The notes: generated from the sequence alone by a model not told the origin. Positions 1-10,092 are shown, numbered from the stretch's first letter. The stretch is DNA of 64,000 nt from an uncultured Christensenellaceae bacterium (GCA_910587005.1 CAJULB010000001.1:186001-250000), one strand, 5' to 3'. Made by a program: numbers and translations.

Positions 1-1038
1 CGCGTTTATTTCTTTAAAAAACTCTTTTTCCGCCTTATCCGCGGGCACTTTTTTTATAATTTCTCCGTTTTTGAAAATCACGCAATAGTCCTGTGCGCCC
101 GCTATACCTATGTCGCAGTCCTTAGCTTCGCCGGGGCCGTTGACAACGCAACCCATTACTGCGATTTTCAAAGGCTTTGAAAACTGTTCTACATAACTTG
201 TAACTTTTTTGGCGAGCGCCATTGAATTCCAAAGGCACCTTCCGCAAGTAGGGCAAGAAATTATGTTGACGAAATTTTTATCCAGCCCGACAGCGCGCAA
301 AAGCCGTTTCGCCGCCAAAATCTCTTTGACAGGGTCGTCTGTGATGGAAACGCGCAGAGTATCGCCTATTCCGTCCAAAAGAAGCGCGCCGAGCGCCGCC
401 GAGGACTTTACAACCGCCATTTCTTCCGTTCCCGCTTCGGTCACGCCGATATGCAGAGGATAGTCGGTTTTTTGCGCAAGAAGTCTGTACGCGCCGACCG
501 TTAAAGGCACGGACGACGCTTTTACGGAAATAACTATATCGTTAACGCCGTATTTTTCAAGCACACAAACGCTTTTAAGCGCGCTTTCTACAAGCGAACG
601 CTCGTTTTTGCCGTACTTTGCAAGAAATTCTTTTTCTATACTGCCCGTATTTGCGCCTACGCGCACGGGAATTTTATGAGCTTTGATACAGTCGGCGACA
701 AGCTTTATTTCGTTTTCGCCGCCTATGTTGCCGGGGTTTATGCGCACTTTATCCGCGCCGTTTTCGATTGACGTAACGGCAAGCTTGGAAGAAAAATGTA
801 TATCCGCGACAAGCGGAATTTTTATTTGACTGCGCACGCCCTTTATTGCGAGAGCGTCTGCTTCGTCCAGTACGGAAACGCGGACAATTTCGCAGCCCGC
901 TTGTTCAAGCGCGTTAATCTGCGCTACCGTTGCGCCGATATCCGACGTTTTTGCCGTGCACATCGACTGAATTTTTACGCTTGCACCCCCGCCTACGAAT
1001 ACCCCGCCGACGCTGACTTTTTTGGTTAGCTTGTTCAT
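1..1038 (-). CDS. ispG: 4-hydroxy-3-methylbut-2-enyl diphosphate synthase (partial at left edge)
   Basis: IspG (GcpE) is the [4Fe-4S] enzyme of the MEP isoprenoid pathway that makes HMBPP from methylerythritol cyclodiphosphate. The frame is open for 346 codons from the ATG at 1038 to base 1. The family is about 350 residues long, so only the last few residues lie outside. The N-terminus has the expected KIQSMCTAKTSD segment. The C-terminal half carries SCPTCGRC, with the first two cluster cysteines, and then a CVVNGPGEA segment with the third. The ATG overlaps the stop of nrdR by one base (TAATG), so translation is probably coupled. Identification is firm from the motifs. Confidence 0.96.
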   Translation of the reverse strand, partial: MNKLTKKVSVGGVFVGGGASVKIQSMCTAKTSDIGATVAQINALEQAGCEIVRVSVLDEADALAIKGVRSQIKIPLVADIHFSSKLAVTSIENGADKVRINPGNIGGENEIKLVADCIKAHKIPVRVGANTGSIEKEFLAKYGKNERSLVESALKSVCVLEKYGVNDIVISVKASSVPLTVGAYRLLAQKTDYPLHIGVTEAGTEEMAVVKSSAALGALLLDGIGDTLRVSITDDPVKEILAAKRLLRAVGLDKNFVNIISCPTCGRCLWNSMALAKKVTSYVEQFSKPLKIAVMGCVVNGPGEAKDCDIGIAGAQDYCVIFKNGEIIKKVPADKAEKEFFKEINA

Positions 1039-1499
1039 TACAGTTTTTTGTTGTCTATAAGCTTCTGCAATTCCTGCATAAAGCTTTCGATGTCCTTGAA
1101 CGAGCGGTAAACGCTTGCGTAACGGACGTAAGCGACTTCATCATACTTTTTAAGCTCCTCCATTACCATTTCGCCTATAAGCTTCGAGGAAATTTCCTGC
1201 TCCATGGAATTATAGACCTTTTTGGTAACGACAGAAACCATATCGTCGATTGCGCTTAATGAAACGGGGCGCTTTTCGCACGATTTTATTATGCCGTTTT
1301 TGACCTTCTGCGCGTCGAACGCCTGCCGAAGCCCGCTTGATTTTACTACAAGCACAGGGGTATCTTCGATTGTTTCGTAAGTGGTGAACCTTCTGCCGCA
1401 GTTTATACACTCGCGTCTGCGGCGGATTGTTCTGCCCTCGTCCGCCGAACGGCTGTCGATTACTTTGCTGTCCTCGCAACCGCAATATAAACACTTCAT
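1038..1499 (-). CDS. nrdR: Transcriptional repressor NrdR
   Basis: NrdR is the ATP/dATP-sensing repressor of ribonucleotide reductase genes. The 153-residue protein has the usual length. An N-terminal zinc ribbon is visible (C3, C6, C31, C34) with the R-rich RTIRRRREC stretch and RRFTTYE, followed by an ATP-cone domain starting near residue 48. It lies downstream of purL and is coupled to ispG by a one-base overlap. The 66 bases between purL and nrdR hold a small CGCGGT/ACCGCG inverted repeat (1543-1559) without a good T-tract, so readthrough from the purine genes is plausible. No NrdR box is evident in front of any gene here. Confidence 0.97.
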   Translation of the reverse strand: MKCLYCGCEDSKVIDSRSADEGRTIRRRRECINCGRRFTTYETIEDTPVLVVKSSGLRQAFDAQKVKNGIIKSCEKRPVSLSAIDDMVSVVTKKVYNSMEQEISSKLIGEMVMEELKKYDEVAYVRYASVYRSFKDIESFMQELQKLIDNKKL

Positions 1500-1565
1500 T
1501 TTTGTTTTGTTTCCTTTATGTGACTGATTTATGAATTAACCGCGCGGTCAAAAACCGCGTGCCGA

Positions 1566-4500
1566 TTATTTAAAGTATTTTACGCCGCTTTCGAAAATGC
1601 GCATATCGAACGAACCGGTAAAGTTTTTGTAAAGGTTGATACCGCGTCTTTCGCTGTGTCCCATTTTGCCGAATACTCTGCCGTCGGGCGAGGTTATGCC
1701 CTCTATCGCCCACATACTGCCGTTGGGGTTGTAAGGACTTTCCATAGTGGGCTTACCGTCCAAATCAACGTACTGCGTTGCGATTTGTCCGCGCTTTTTC
1801 ATTAAAGCAAGCTCCTCCGCAGGCGCAACGATTTTACCCTCGCCGTGGGATACGGGAACGGAATAAACCTCGCCGACCTTGCATGCGGAAAGCCAGGGGC
1901 TTATAACCGACGCTACGCGGATATTCGCCATAGTCGAAACGTGGCGCGAGATATTGTTATAAGTCAGCGTAGGCGAATTTTCGGTAAGCGGACAAACCTT
2001 GCCGTAAGGCACAAGCCCGAGCTTTATAAGCGCCTGAAAACCGTTGCATATGCCCAGCGCAAGACCGTCGCGTACGCGCAAAAATTCCATAATTTTTTCG
2101 GATATTGCGGGGTTATTGAACGTAGTCGCAATGAACTTACCCGAACCGTCCGGTTCATCGCCGCCAGAAAAACCGCCGGGGAACGCGATTATGTTTGCGC
2201 GCTCTATCGCGCTGATTATAGCCTTGACGCTGTCCTCGATGTCCTGAGGCGAACGGTTTTTGATTACGAGAATTTCCGTTTCGGCGCCGGCAAGACGGAA
2301 CGCGCGCTCGGTATCGAGTTCGCAGTTTGTACCGGGGAATGCGGGGATAAACACGCGGGGTTTTGCCGTTTTGACTGCAATATTCGTATACTTCAATTTT
2401 ATCGGGCAGTCGCAATCGGGAGTTTCGCCCTCAGCGGGAGCGGTTGCAGGGAATACTCCGTCAAGCTTTTGCGTGTATGCGTTAAGCGCTGTCTGTTGAC
2501 CGACGATTTCGCCGTGAAGAACGAAATTCTTTTCAATTGTTTCGCCGATATAAGTATATTCAAGCCCTTCCAAAAGCGCTTCGTCCTCGACGGATACTAT
2601 TATATCGCCGTAGCACTCTTTAAACAGTTTGCTGTAACCGCAGCCGAAGTTGAAGCCGAAACCGTTTCCGAAGCATGATTTTGCAACTGCGGAGGCAATT
2701 CCGCCTTTTTCCGCAACGGTCGCAAATTTAATTTGCCCCCCGCATATGCCCGAATTAACGGTATTGTACAGCGATTTCAGATAGCCGAAATCAGGTATAT
2801 TGTTTTCGTCTTTTTTAATATGCAAAGCGTAAAGCTTTTCGCCCGTGCGTGTTAAAACGTTTGTAATGAGCGCGGAAGCCTTTGCTGGTGCAAGCGCAAA
2901 AGATATAAGCGTGGGCGGAACGTCGATATCCTCGAAAGTACCGCTCATGGAATCCTTGCCGCCGATTGCGCCCAAACCTAAGTTAATCTGGGCATATAAG
3001 GCGCCCAACAGCGCCGCGGCGGGCACGCCCCAACGCTTTTTATCGTCGCGCAGACGCATAAAGAACTCCTGCAAGGTTAAGCGGATATCTTCAAGCTTAG
3101 CGCCTGCCGCCACTACCTTTGAAACGGAGGTTACAATAGAATATATCGCGCCCGTAAACGGCGAGGACGACATAAGCTCGGGGTTGTAGCCGTAAGCCGA
3201 AACGGTGCAGTCGTCAGTTTCGCCGCCCGTTAATTTTGCCGCCATTGCGATAACGGGGGTAAGCTGGTATTTTCCGCCGAACGGCATATATACGGACTTT
3301 GCGCCGATTGTGGAATCAAACGTTTCCGCAAGACCTTTTTTGGAGCAGACGTTAAGCTGTGAAAGCGTTGAAGTGAATTTCTGCTCGAACGGCTGTATGC
3401 TTTCGGGTTCGGCAAAGAAATGAGTTACGTTATCGTTAATTTCCGCGTCAGTCTGCTGTTTTACGCCGTTTGTATCGAGGAACGCGCGGGCAATATCCAC
3501 AATCGTCTGTCCTCGGTGATACATTTTAATTCTGCCGTGGTCCATAACGAATGCTACGGGCGTTGCGGAAAGGTTTTCTTCCGCGGCAAGCGCGATAAAC
3601 TCGTCCGCGTCCTCGGGCTTGATTACTACCGCCATTCTTTCCTGAGATTCCGAAATGGCAAGCTCGGTGCCAGACAGTCCCTGATATTTTTTAGGAACTT
3701 TGTCAAGATAAATATCCAGACCATCGGCAAGCTCGCCTATGGCGACCGAAACTCCGCCCGCGCCGAAGTCGTTGCACTTTTTAATCATTCTTGTAGCGCG
3801 CGGATTGAGGAAAAGCCTTTGAAGCTTTCTTTCGGTAAGCGCGTTGCCCTTCTGCACCTCTGCGCCGCACGTCTGAACCGACTTTTTATCGTGAGCTTTG
3901 GACGAGCCGGTAGCGCCGCCGCAACCGTCGCGCCCCGTTTCGCCGCCGAGAAGAATTATAACGTCGCCCTTTGCGGGTTTTTCGCGGTAAATCATATCCG
4001 ACTTTGCGCCGCCGACAACAAAGCCCGTTTCAAGGCGCTTAGCCTTATAACCCGAATGGTAAACTTCGTCAACCTGCCCCGTTGCAAGCCCTATCTGGTT
4101 GCCGTAGGACGAGAAGCCAGCCGCCGCAGTGGTGGTTATCACCCTCTGCGGAAGCTTGCCCGCAAGAGTATTTTCCAAAGGTTCGGTAGGGTCTGCCGAG
4201 CCTGTTATTCTCATAGACTGCAAAACGTAGGTTCTGCCCGAAAGCGGGTCGCGGATTGCGCCGCCGAGGCAGGTTGCCGCACCGCCGAACGGTTCGATTT
4301 CCGTGGGGTGGTTATGCGTTTCGTTCTTGAACATTACGGTGTATTTTTCGGGATTACCGTCTATTACGGCGTCGATTTTTATTGCGCACGCGTTTATTTC
4401 GTCAGATTCGTCGAGATTGTCGAGTTTTCCGTCCTTTTTCAGCTTTTTTGCGCCGATTGTGGCTATATCCATAAGGCAGGGATATTTGTCCTTTCTGCCC

Positions 4501-5273
4501 GCATACAGCTCGCCGAAAAGATTTTTGTACAGTTCGAGCGACTTTGCAACGTGCTCGTTATCGCTGTTGACGGTTATGTTTTTAAGCTCGGTTGCAAAAG
4601 TCGTGTGGCGGCAATGGTCCGACCAGTATGTATCTATTACGCGGATTTCCGTTTCGGTAGGGTTGCGCTTTTCTTTTTTGAAATAGTCGCGCACGAAAGC
4701 GAGGTCTTCAACAGACATTGCAAGCCCCATTTTTTCGTGATAATTTTTAATATCCTTATCGGAAAATTTTATAAAGCCTTCCACAGACTTTACGTCCTCC
4801 GCTTCCGCGGCAGTATGAATAAGCGTTTCCGGCTTTTCAAGCGAAACCTCCTCGCTTTCCACGGGGTTGATAAGGTGCTTTTTAATGCGGGCAAGCTCGT
4901 CTTCGGAAACTCCCGAAACGGCGTATACGGTGGCGCACTTTATTAAAGGGCGTTCTTTCTGCGTTAAAAGCTGAACGCACTGCGCCGCGCTGTCCGCACG
5001 CTGGTCGTACTGACCCGTAAGATAGGCTATTGCGAAAGTTTTGTATCCGCTTTCCGCTTCGAACGTTTCGAAATAAACGTTGTCAACGGGCGGTTCGGAA
5101 AATACGCACGGAACAGCCGAGCTGAATTCGGCTTCCGTAAGCCCCTCCACGTCGTATCTTATAAGTCTGCGGACATCTTCCGCATTGATTTTTAAAAGAC
5201 TGCGGATTTCTTCCTTAACTTTTTTTGCCTGCAAATTGTCCTTTTTTTCTACGAAAATTCTGTAAATGTTCAT
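1566..5273 (-). CDS. purL: Phosphoribosylformylglycinamidine synthase, single-chain
   Basis: FGAM synthase carries out the fourth purine step, FGAR + Gln + ATP to FGAM. At 1235 residues this is the one-chain form of clostridia, with the synthase and glutaminase domains fused, so no purS/purQ is expected. Visible blocks are the FKNETHNHPTEIEPFGGAATC substrate/ATP motif region near residue 320, a second AIRS-like half, and a C-terminal class I glutamine amidotransferase. The latter has PGTNCELD, the nucleophile segment LGICNGFQALIKLG, and SHGEGK. The start ATG at 5273 is preceded by AAAGG. Position and strand place it as the last purine gene of the run. A long antisense open frame inside it is a codon-bias shadow. 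Confidence 0.97.
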   Translation of the reverse strand: MNIYRIFVEKKDNLQAKKVKEEIRSLLKINAEDVRRLIRYDVEGLTEAEFSSAVPCVFSEPPVDNVYFETFEAESGYKTFAIAYLTGQYDQRADSAAQCVQLLTQKERPLIKCATVYAVSGVSEDELARIKKHLINPVESEEVSLEKPETLIHTAAEAEDVKSVEGFIKFSDKDIKNYHEKMGLAMSVEDLAFVRDYFKKEKRNPTETEIRVIDTYWSDHCRHTTFATELKNITVNSDNEHVAKSLELYKNLFGELYAGRKDKYPCLMDIATIGAKKLKKDGKLDNLDESDEINACAIKIDAVIDGNPEKYTVMFKNETHNHPTEIEPFGGAATCLGGAIRDPLSGRTYVLQSMRITGSADPTEPLENTLAGKLPQRVITTTAAAGFSSYGNQIGLATGQVDEVYHSGYKAKRLETGFVVGGAKSDMIYREKPAKGDVIILLGGETGRDGCGGATGSSKAHDKKSVQTCGAEVQKGNALTERKLQRLFLNPRATRMIKKCNDFGAGGVSVAIGELADGLDIYLDKVPKKYQGLSGTELAISESQERMAVVIKPEDADEFIALAAEENLSATPVAFVMDHGRIKMYHRGQTIVDIARAFLDTNGVKQQTDAEINDNVTHFFAEPESIQPFEQKFTSTLSQLNVCSKKGLAETFDSTIGAKSVYMPFGGKYQLTPVIAMAAKLTGGETDDCTVSAYGYNPELMSSSPFTGAIYSIVTSVSKVVAAGAKLEDIRLTLQEFFMRLRDDKKRWGVPAAALLGALYAQINLGLGAIGGKDSMSGTFEDIDVPPTLISFALAPAKASALITNVLTRTGEKLYALHIKKDENNIPDFGYLKSLYNTVNSGICGGQIKFATVAEKGGIASAVAKSCFGNGFGFNFGCGYSKLFKECYGDIIVSVEDEALLEGLEYTYIGETIEKNFVLHGEIVGQQTALNAYTQKLDGVFPATAPAEGETPDCDCPIKLKYTNIAVKTAKPRVFIPAFPGTNCELDTERAFRLAGAETEILVIKNRSPQDIEDSVKAIISAIERANIIAFPGGFSGGDEPDGSGKFIATTFNNPAISEKIMEFLRVRDGLALGICNGFQALIKLGLVPYGKVCPLTENSPTLTYNNISRHVSTMANIRVASVISPWLSACKVGEVYSVPVSHGEGKIVAPAEELALMKKRGQIATQYVDLDGKPTMESPYNPNGSMWAIEGITSPDGRVFGKMGHSERRGINLYKNFTGSFDMRIFESGVKYFK

Positions 5274-5375
5274 ATCTTTAACCTTTGGATATGTAGTTTT
5301 TAATTAGTTTGCGGTTATATCGTTCAGATTCTTCGGCAAGCCTCAGAAATTTCAGCCGTGTTTTATACTGTAAAT

Positions 5376-6656
5376 TTACCCTTTGCGGTACTTTAAGCCG
5401 ATGTCCTTGCGGTACTGCATACCGTCCCAGCGGATATTTTCAACAGCTTTGTATGCTTTTTTTCTTGCGTCCTCAACGGTTTTACCCTTTGCAACAACGC
5501 CCAAAACTCTGCCGCCGCTTGTCACAAGCTTGCCGTCCTTAACCGCAGTACCAGCATGTACAAGCACTACGTCGCCGATATTGCCGATTTCAATTTCCTT
5601 GCCCTTTGTATAGCCGAGAGGATAGCCTCCGCTTGCAAGCACAACACAGACGCAAGCGCCTTCTTCCCACTCGATTTTTATGTCTGAAAGCCGTTCGTCC
5701 GTGACCGCCTCGAAAACGTCCATAAGGTCGGTCTTTAACATAGGAAGAATAACCTGCGTTTCAGGGTCGCCGAAGCGGGAGTTGTATTCAACTACCTTCA
5801 TTCCCTTGTCCGTGCGCATAAGCCCGAAATACAGACAGCCCTTGAAAGTCCTGCCTTCGGCGTTCATTGCGTTCATTGTGGGAAGCATTATTTTATCGTA
5901 AACTTCTTTCTCTATCTCTTTTGACCAGAAAGGACAGGGCGAAAACGTACCCATACCGCCCGTGTTAAGCCCCTTGTCGCCGTCGTAAACGCGCTTGTGG
6001 TCGCAGGAGGTTATCATTGGCACGATTGTTTTACCGTCGGTAAACGCAAGTACGGAAACCTCCTCTCCGGGGGTATACTTCAAGCCTTTAAGACATTCTT
6101 CGATAACGATTACGTTGCCCGCCGAGCCGAAAGCCTTATCAAGCATAATCTCTTTCAAGCCCTCTTCCGCCTGTTTTAAATCCTCGCAAACCAAAACGCC
6201 CTTGCCGAGCGCAAGCCCGTCCGCCTTTAAAACGATGGGCGCGCCCTTTGCGCGGATATACTGCAAAGCCTTGTCATAGTCGCTGAAAATTTCCGATTCC
6301 GCTGTGGGAATGTTGTACTTTTTCATTAAATTTTTGGAAAAAGCCTTGCTTGCCTCGATTATAGCCGCGTTTTTTCGGGGGCCGAAACAGCGTTTGCCCA
6401 TAGCTTCCAGCTCGTCCACAAGCCCTATTGCCAGCGGGTCGTCGGGCGCGACGACAATATAGTCGATTTCGGGGTGTTCGCTTACGTATTTTTTCACCGC
6501 CGAAACGTTCATATAATCAACGTTAATGTTTTCCGCTATCTGCGCGGTACCCGCATTGCCTTTCATGCAATACAGTTTTTCAACGCGTTTGCTTTTCCTT
6601 AAAGCGAGAAGAATTGCGTGCTCTCTTCCGCCGTTACCTATAACAAGTACGTTCAT
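5376..6656 (-). CDS. purD: Phosphoribosylamine--glycine ligase
   Basis: PurD (GAR synthetase) joins phosphoribosylamine to glycine in the second purine step. It has an ATP-grasp fold. The 426-residue length is typical. The N-terminus MNVLVIGNGGREHAI is diagnostic, followed by VVAPDDPLAIGLVDEL, the ATP-grasp lobe KADGLALGKGV and the metal-binding NSRFGDPETQV near residue 290. AAAGG lies 7 bases before the ATG. The gene sits between purH (27 bases upstream) and purL (about 100 bases downstream) in one transcriptional direction. The gap to purL shows no terminator. Confidence 0.97.
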   Translation of the reverse strand: MNVLVIGNGGREHAILLALRKSKRVEKLYCMKGNAGTAQIAENINVDYMNVSAVKKYVSEHPEIDYIVVAPDDPLAIGLVDELEAMGKRCFGPRKNAAIIEASKAFSKNLMKKYNIPTAESEIFSDYDKALQYIRAKGAPIVLKADGLALGKGVLVCEDLKQAEEGLKEIMLDKAFGSAGNVIVIEECLKGLKYTPGEEVSVLAFTDGKTIVPMITSCDHKRVYDGDKGLNTGGMGTFSPCPFWSKEIEKEVYDKIMLPTMNAMNAEGRTFKGCLYFGLMRTDKGMKVVEYNSRFGDPETQVILPMLKTDLMDVFEAVTDERLSDIKIEWEEGACVCVVLASGGYPLGYTKGKEIEIGNIGDVVLVHAGTAVKDGKLVTSGGRVLGVVAKGKTVEDARKKAYKAVENIRWDGMQYRKDIGLKYRKG

Positions 6657-6683
6657 TTGTCTACCTTTTGTTATTTGATTATA

Positions 6684-8303
6684 TCAGTGCTTGAAATGGC
6701 GGTTGCCGACGAATACCATTGCAATGCCCGCCTTGTTGCACGCTTCGACCGAAGCTTCGTCCTGAATGGAGCCGCCCGGCTGAATGATTGCGGTTATTCC
6801 CGCTTTCACGCACTCCTCAACGCAATCGGGGAAAGGGAAAAACGCGTCCGAAGCCATTACCGAGCCTTTCGCCTCTTTACCCGCGTGCTCGATTGCCTGC
6901 TTTGCCGCCCAGATACGGTTTGTCTGCCCCATACCTATGCCCGTAGTTCTGCCCTGCTTGCCTATAACTATTGCGTTGGATTTTGTATGCTTGACAACTT
7001 TCCAGCTGAAAAGCATTGCTTCAACCTCGTCCGCAGTGGGTGCGCGGTCGGTAACAACGCCGACGCCGTAAGTCTTTCTCTGTTTGCCGTTAGCGGTTGT
7101 AACAGTTTCAACCTTAGCTTTGGTTTTGAAGACGTTCATATCCTCGTTTGCGATAAGGCTTTCGTCATACTGCTGCACAAGAAGTCCGCCGTAAACCTTT
7201 TTCATATCGAAAGCGGTGCTTTCTCTGCGGGCGGAAATATCTTCAATCTGCAAAAGGCGGATATTTTTCTTTTGTTTGAGTATTTCAAGCGCCTTGTCCG
7301 TGTAGGCGGGCGCCATAACTATTTCAATGAAAATTTTATTAATTTCGGTTGCGGTTTGCTCGTCAACGGCGCCGTTGATTGCAAGTATTCCGCCGAAAAC
7401 CGACACGGGGTCGCTCTCGTACGCCCGCATATATGCCTCGAATACCGTGTTTCCCGTGCCTACCCCGCAAGGGTTTGCGTGCTTGCACGCAACGACTGCG
7501 GGAGTTTTGCCGAACTCTTTAAGAAGTTCCAGCGCGCCGTTCGCATCGTTGATATTGTTATATGAAAGCTCTTTACCCCAAAGCTGTTTTGCCGAGGAAA
7601 GCGAGCCTTTGCGGATAAACTGTTCGTTATAGAAAACCGCTTGCTGGTCGGGGTTTTCGCCGTAGCGCATATCCTGCGCCTTTTCGTAAGCGAAAGTTAC
7701 CTCGTCGGGGAATGTTATGCCGAGCTGGGAAGCAAGATAGTTTGAAATAAGACTGTCGTAAACCGCTGTATGCGCAAAAACCTTGTATTGAAGGTATTTT
7801 TTTGTATCGAGCGAAACTCCGCCGTTTGCAAGCTCCTGCAAAACCTTGTCATAGTCTTTGGGGTCAACGATAACGGCTACGTCCTGATAGTTTTTAGCCG
7901 CCGCGCGTATCATTGTAGGCCCGCCTATATCTATGTTTTCAACACATTCGGCGAAGTCCGCGCCCTTTGCAAGCGTGGCTTTGAAAGGATATAAATTTAC
8001 GCAAACAACGTCTATTGTGTTTATGTTGAGCTTTTCAAGCTGAGCCATATGCTCGGGGTTGGAACGCATTGCCAAAAGCCCCGCGTGAACGTTGGGGTGC
8101 AGAGTTTTAACCCTGCCGTCAAGGCACTCGGGAAAGCCCGTAATTTCGGAAATACCTATAACTTTAAGCCCCGCGTCCTTTAAGGCTTTTGCCGTGCCGC
8201 CCGTGGATATAATTTCGAACCCGCATTTTACAAGCCCCTTGCAGAACTCCACAACTCCCGTTTTATCGGAAACGCTTACAAGCGCTCTTTTCTTCATTTT
8301 CAT
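6684..8303 (-). CDS. purH: Bifunctional AICAR formyltransferase/IMP cyclohydrolase
   Basis: PurH performs the last two steps to IMP: formyl transfer to AICAR, then ring closure. The N-terminal MGS-like cyclohydrolase domain begins MKKRALVSVSDKTGVVEF and contains FPECLDGRVKTLHP. The C-terminal transformylase domain carries the catalytic KHANPCGVG near residue 275 and ends in FVGNRHFKH. At 539 residues it is slightly longer than the usual 510 or so. AAGGAGA precedes the ATG. purN lies 12 bases upstream. All family blocks are intact. Confidence 0.97.
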   Translation of the reverse strand: MKMKKRALVSVSDKTGVVEFCKGLVKCGFEIISTGGTAKALKDAGLKVIGISEITGFPECLDGRVKTLHPNVHAGLLAMRSNPEHMAQLEKLNINTIDVVCVNLYPFKATLAKGADFAECVENIDIGGPTMIRAAAKNYQDVAVIVDPKDYDKVLQELANGGVSLDTKKYLQYKVFAHTAVYDSLISNYLASQLGITFPDEVTFAYEKAQDMRYGENPDQQAVFYNEQFIRKGSLSSAKQLWGKELSYNNINDANGALELLKEFGKTPAVVACKHANPCGVGTGNTVFEAYMRAYESDPVSVFGGILAINGAVDEQTATEINKIFIEIVMAPAYTDKALEILKQKKNIRLLQIEDISARRESTAFDMKKVYGGLLVQQYDESLIANEDMNVFKTKAKVETVTTANGKQRKTYGVGVVTDRAPTADEVEAMLFSWKVVKHTKSNAIVIGKQGRTTGIGMGQTNRIWAAKQAIEHAGKEAKGSVMASDAFFPFPDCVEECVKAGITAIIQPGGSIQDEASVEACNKAGIAMVFVGNRHFKH

Positions 8304-8315
8304 AAATCTTTCTCC

Positions 8316-8930
8316 TTAAAGTACGGTAACCGTTCTTCCGTTTTTGATAATTTTGCCCTCGCACAGCTTTTTGACGCAATAGGGCAAAAGCCTGTGCTCC
8401 TCTTGCAGTATTCTTGCTTGCAGGCTTTCGGGGGTGTCGCTGTCCTCAACATTAACCGCAGTCTGTGCGATTATCGCGCCTCCGTCTGGCACTTCGTTAA
8501 CGAAATGCACCGTACAGCCCGACACCTTTGCGCCGTAATCTATCACCGCTTTATGAACTTTCAGTCCGTAAAAGCCCGCTCCGCAAAACGCGGGAATAAG
8601 CGACGGGTGAATGTTGATAATTCTGTCCTCGAACGTTTTTATAAAGCTTTCGGGGATAATTTTCAGCCAGCCCGCAAGCACTATATAATCTACGCGGTTG
8701 ATATTTAAAAGATATGTCAGCTCTTTATAAAGCTCGTCTATATCGGGATACCTGCTCTTTGAAAACACTGCGGTTTTTATGCCGTGCTTTTGGGCGCGCT
8801 CTATTGCGCCTATCCCCTCCTTCGAGGCTATAAGGCAGGAAATTTCGCAGAATTTATCTTTTTCGTTAGCGTCGATTATCGACTGGAAATCCGTTCCTCC
8901 GCCCGACGCGAAAACGGCTATGCGCTTCAC
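8316..8930 (-). CDS. purN: Phosphoribosylglycinamide formyltransferase
   Basis: PurN transfers formyl from 10-formyl-THF to GAR in the third purine step. The 204-residue protein starts MKRIAVFASGGGTDFQSI, as in the family. It has the active-site region VLAGWLKIIP followed by IINIHPSLIPAFCGAGFYG, containing the catalytic Asn-His pair. It ends with the DGGAIIAQ block with the conserved Asp. The start is a GTG at 8930 that overlaps the purM stop (GTGA), so translation is probably coupled to purM. The gene runs directly into purH. Confidence 0.96.
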   Translation of the reverse strand: MKRIAVFASGGGTDFQSIIDANEKDKFCEISCLIASKEGIGAIERAQKHGIKTAVFSKSRYPDIDELYKELTYLLNINRVDYIVLAGWLKIIPESFIKTFEDRIINIHPSLIPAFCGAGFYGLKVHKAVIDYGAKVSGCTVHFVNEVPDGGAIIAQTAVNVEDSDTPESLQARILQEEHRLLPYCVKKLCEGKIIKNGRTVTVL

Positions 8931-9946
8931 TTTAACGTTACCCCCGAACCCTTTACCGTTTTACCGAGCACAACGCACTGCTCGCCTGTGGCTTCAAGCT
9001 GGGCAATTGCCTTTTTGACGTCGTGCTTTTTAACGCAGACTACCATTCCTATACCCATATTGAAGGTGTTGTAAATCTGCTCGTTGGAAAGCTCGGCTTT
9101 TTTCTGCATAACGCGGAAAACCGCGGGAACCTCGTAAGATTTTGTATCAATAACGCAACCTATGCCTTCGGGGAAAATGCGGGGGATATTTTCTATAAAC
9201 CCGCCGCCCGTAATGTGAGCAATGCCTTTGACGGACACGTTTTTGATAAGCTCTAAAATGCTTTTAACGTAAATTCTCGTAGGAGTTAACAGCACGTCAA
9301 TAGTCTTTGCGCCCAGCTCGTCGTTGAACTGATTCAGTTCGTAAATATTTTCGCCGAAAAGCTTTCTGACAAGCGAGTAGCCGTTTGAATGAATACCGCT
9401 TGACTTCAAGCCGATAAGCACGTCGCCGGGCTTTATGGTGCTTCCGTTGATAATTTTCTTTTTATCTACCGCGCCGACCGCAAAGCCTGCTATATCGTAG
9501 TCGCCCTGACGGTAAAACCCGGGCATTTCAGCGGTTTCACCGCCGATTAACGCCGCACCGCTTTGTCGGCAGCCTTCGGCAATACCCGAAACAACAGTTG
9601 CGACCTTTTCGGGGCTTAACGCGCCCGTAGCAAAATAATCAAGGAAAAACAGAGGTCTTGCGCCCTGACAAACGATATCGTTAACGCACATTGCGACTGC
9701 GTCGATACCGATTGTATCGTGCTTGCCCGATATTATGGCGTACTTTAATTTTGTACCCACTCCGTCCGTACCCGCAACAAGCACGGGACGCTTAATATCC
9801 TTAGGCATTGCGAAAAATCCGCCGAAAGAACCGATATCGCCCAAAACACCGCTTGTATAAGTGGATTTTACGTGCTCTTTCATTAACCTTACGGCTTCGT
9901 AACCTCTTTCGACGTCTACGCCGCTGTCTTTATAAGAAATACTCAT
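8927..9946 (-). CDS. purM: Phosphoribosylformylglycinamidine cyclo-ligase
   Basis: PurM (AIR synthetase) closes the imidazole ring in the fifth step. It has 339 residues. The N-terminus SYKDSGVDVERGYEAV, the VAGTDGVGTKLK block and GGETAEMPGFY are all family signatures. A perfect AAAGGAG precedes the ATG. Its stop overlaps purN. Upstream toward purF lies a 146-base spacer holding a repeat-like hairpin (10041-10065), the only sizeable interruption inside the purine run. Function is secure. Confidence 0.97.
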   Translation of the reverse strand: MSISYKDSGVDVERGYEAVRLMKEHVKSTYTSGVLGDIGSFGGFFAMPKDIKRPVLVAGTDGVGTKLKYAIISGKHDTIGIDAVAMCVNDIVCQGARPLFFLDYFATGALSPEKVATVVSGIAEGCRQSGAALIGGETAEMPGFYRQGDYDIAGFAVGAVDKKKIINGSTIKPGDVLIGLKSSGIHSNGYSLVRKLFGENIYELNQFNDELGAKTIDVLLTPTRIYVKSILELIKNVSVKGIAHITGGGFIENIPRIFPEGIGCVIDTKSYEVPAVFRVMQKKAELSNEQIYNTFNMGIGMVVCVKKHDVKKAIAQLEATGEQCVVLGKTVKGSGVTLK

Positions 9947-10036
9947 TTTATCTCCTTTGAGTTTTTGTTTGTTATATTTTTCGTAATGTAATTAAACCTG
10001 TTAAAAGAACCGACTTAATATGCGTTGCAAACTATT

Positions 10037-10066
10037 TTCAGATGCTTCGGCTTCGCTCAGCATGAC
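10037..10066. repeat. Short dispersed intergenic repeat, copy 1
   Basis: The bases CAGATGCTTCGGCTTCGCTCAGCATGAC, in the purF-purM spacer, recur with small changes at 30406-30433. Part of the unit folds on itself (gcttcgg..ttcgc). This family of CTTCG..CTCAG..ATGAC elements is common in intergenic DNA of many gut bacteria. That last statement is from general knowledge and was not checked here. No ORF or terminator is linked to it. Confidence 0.5.
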
Positions 10067-10092
10067 AAGTTTTATCATTGCGAAGGTTTACT

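Noticed and set aside
3420..4946. Long antisense open frame (508 codons) within purL, and similar frames opposite purH, purF and others
   Set aside because: These arise from biased third positions opposite real, conserved genes. They have no ribosome sites and no recognisable domains.
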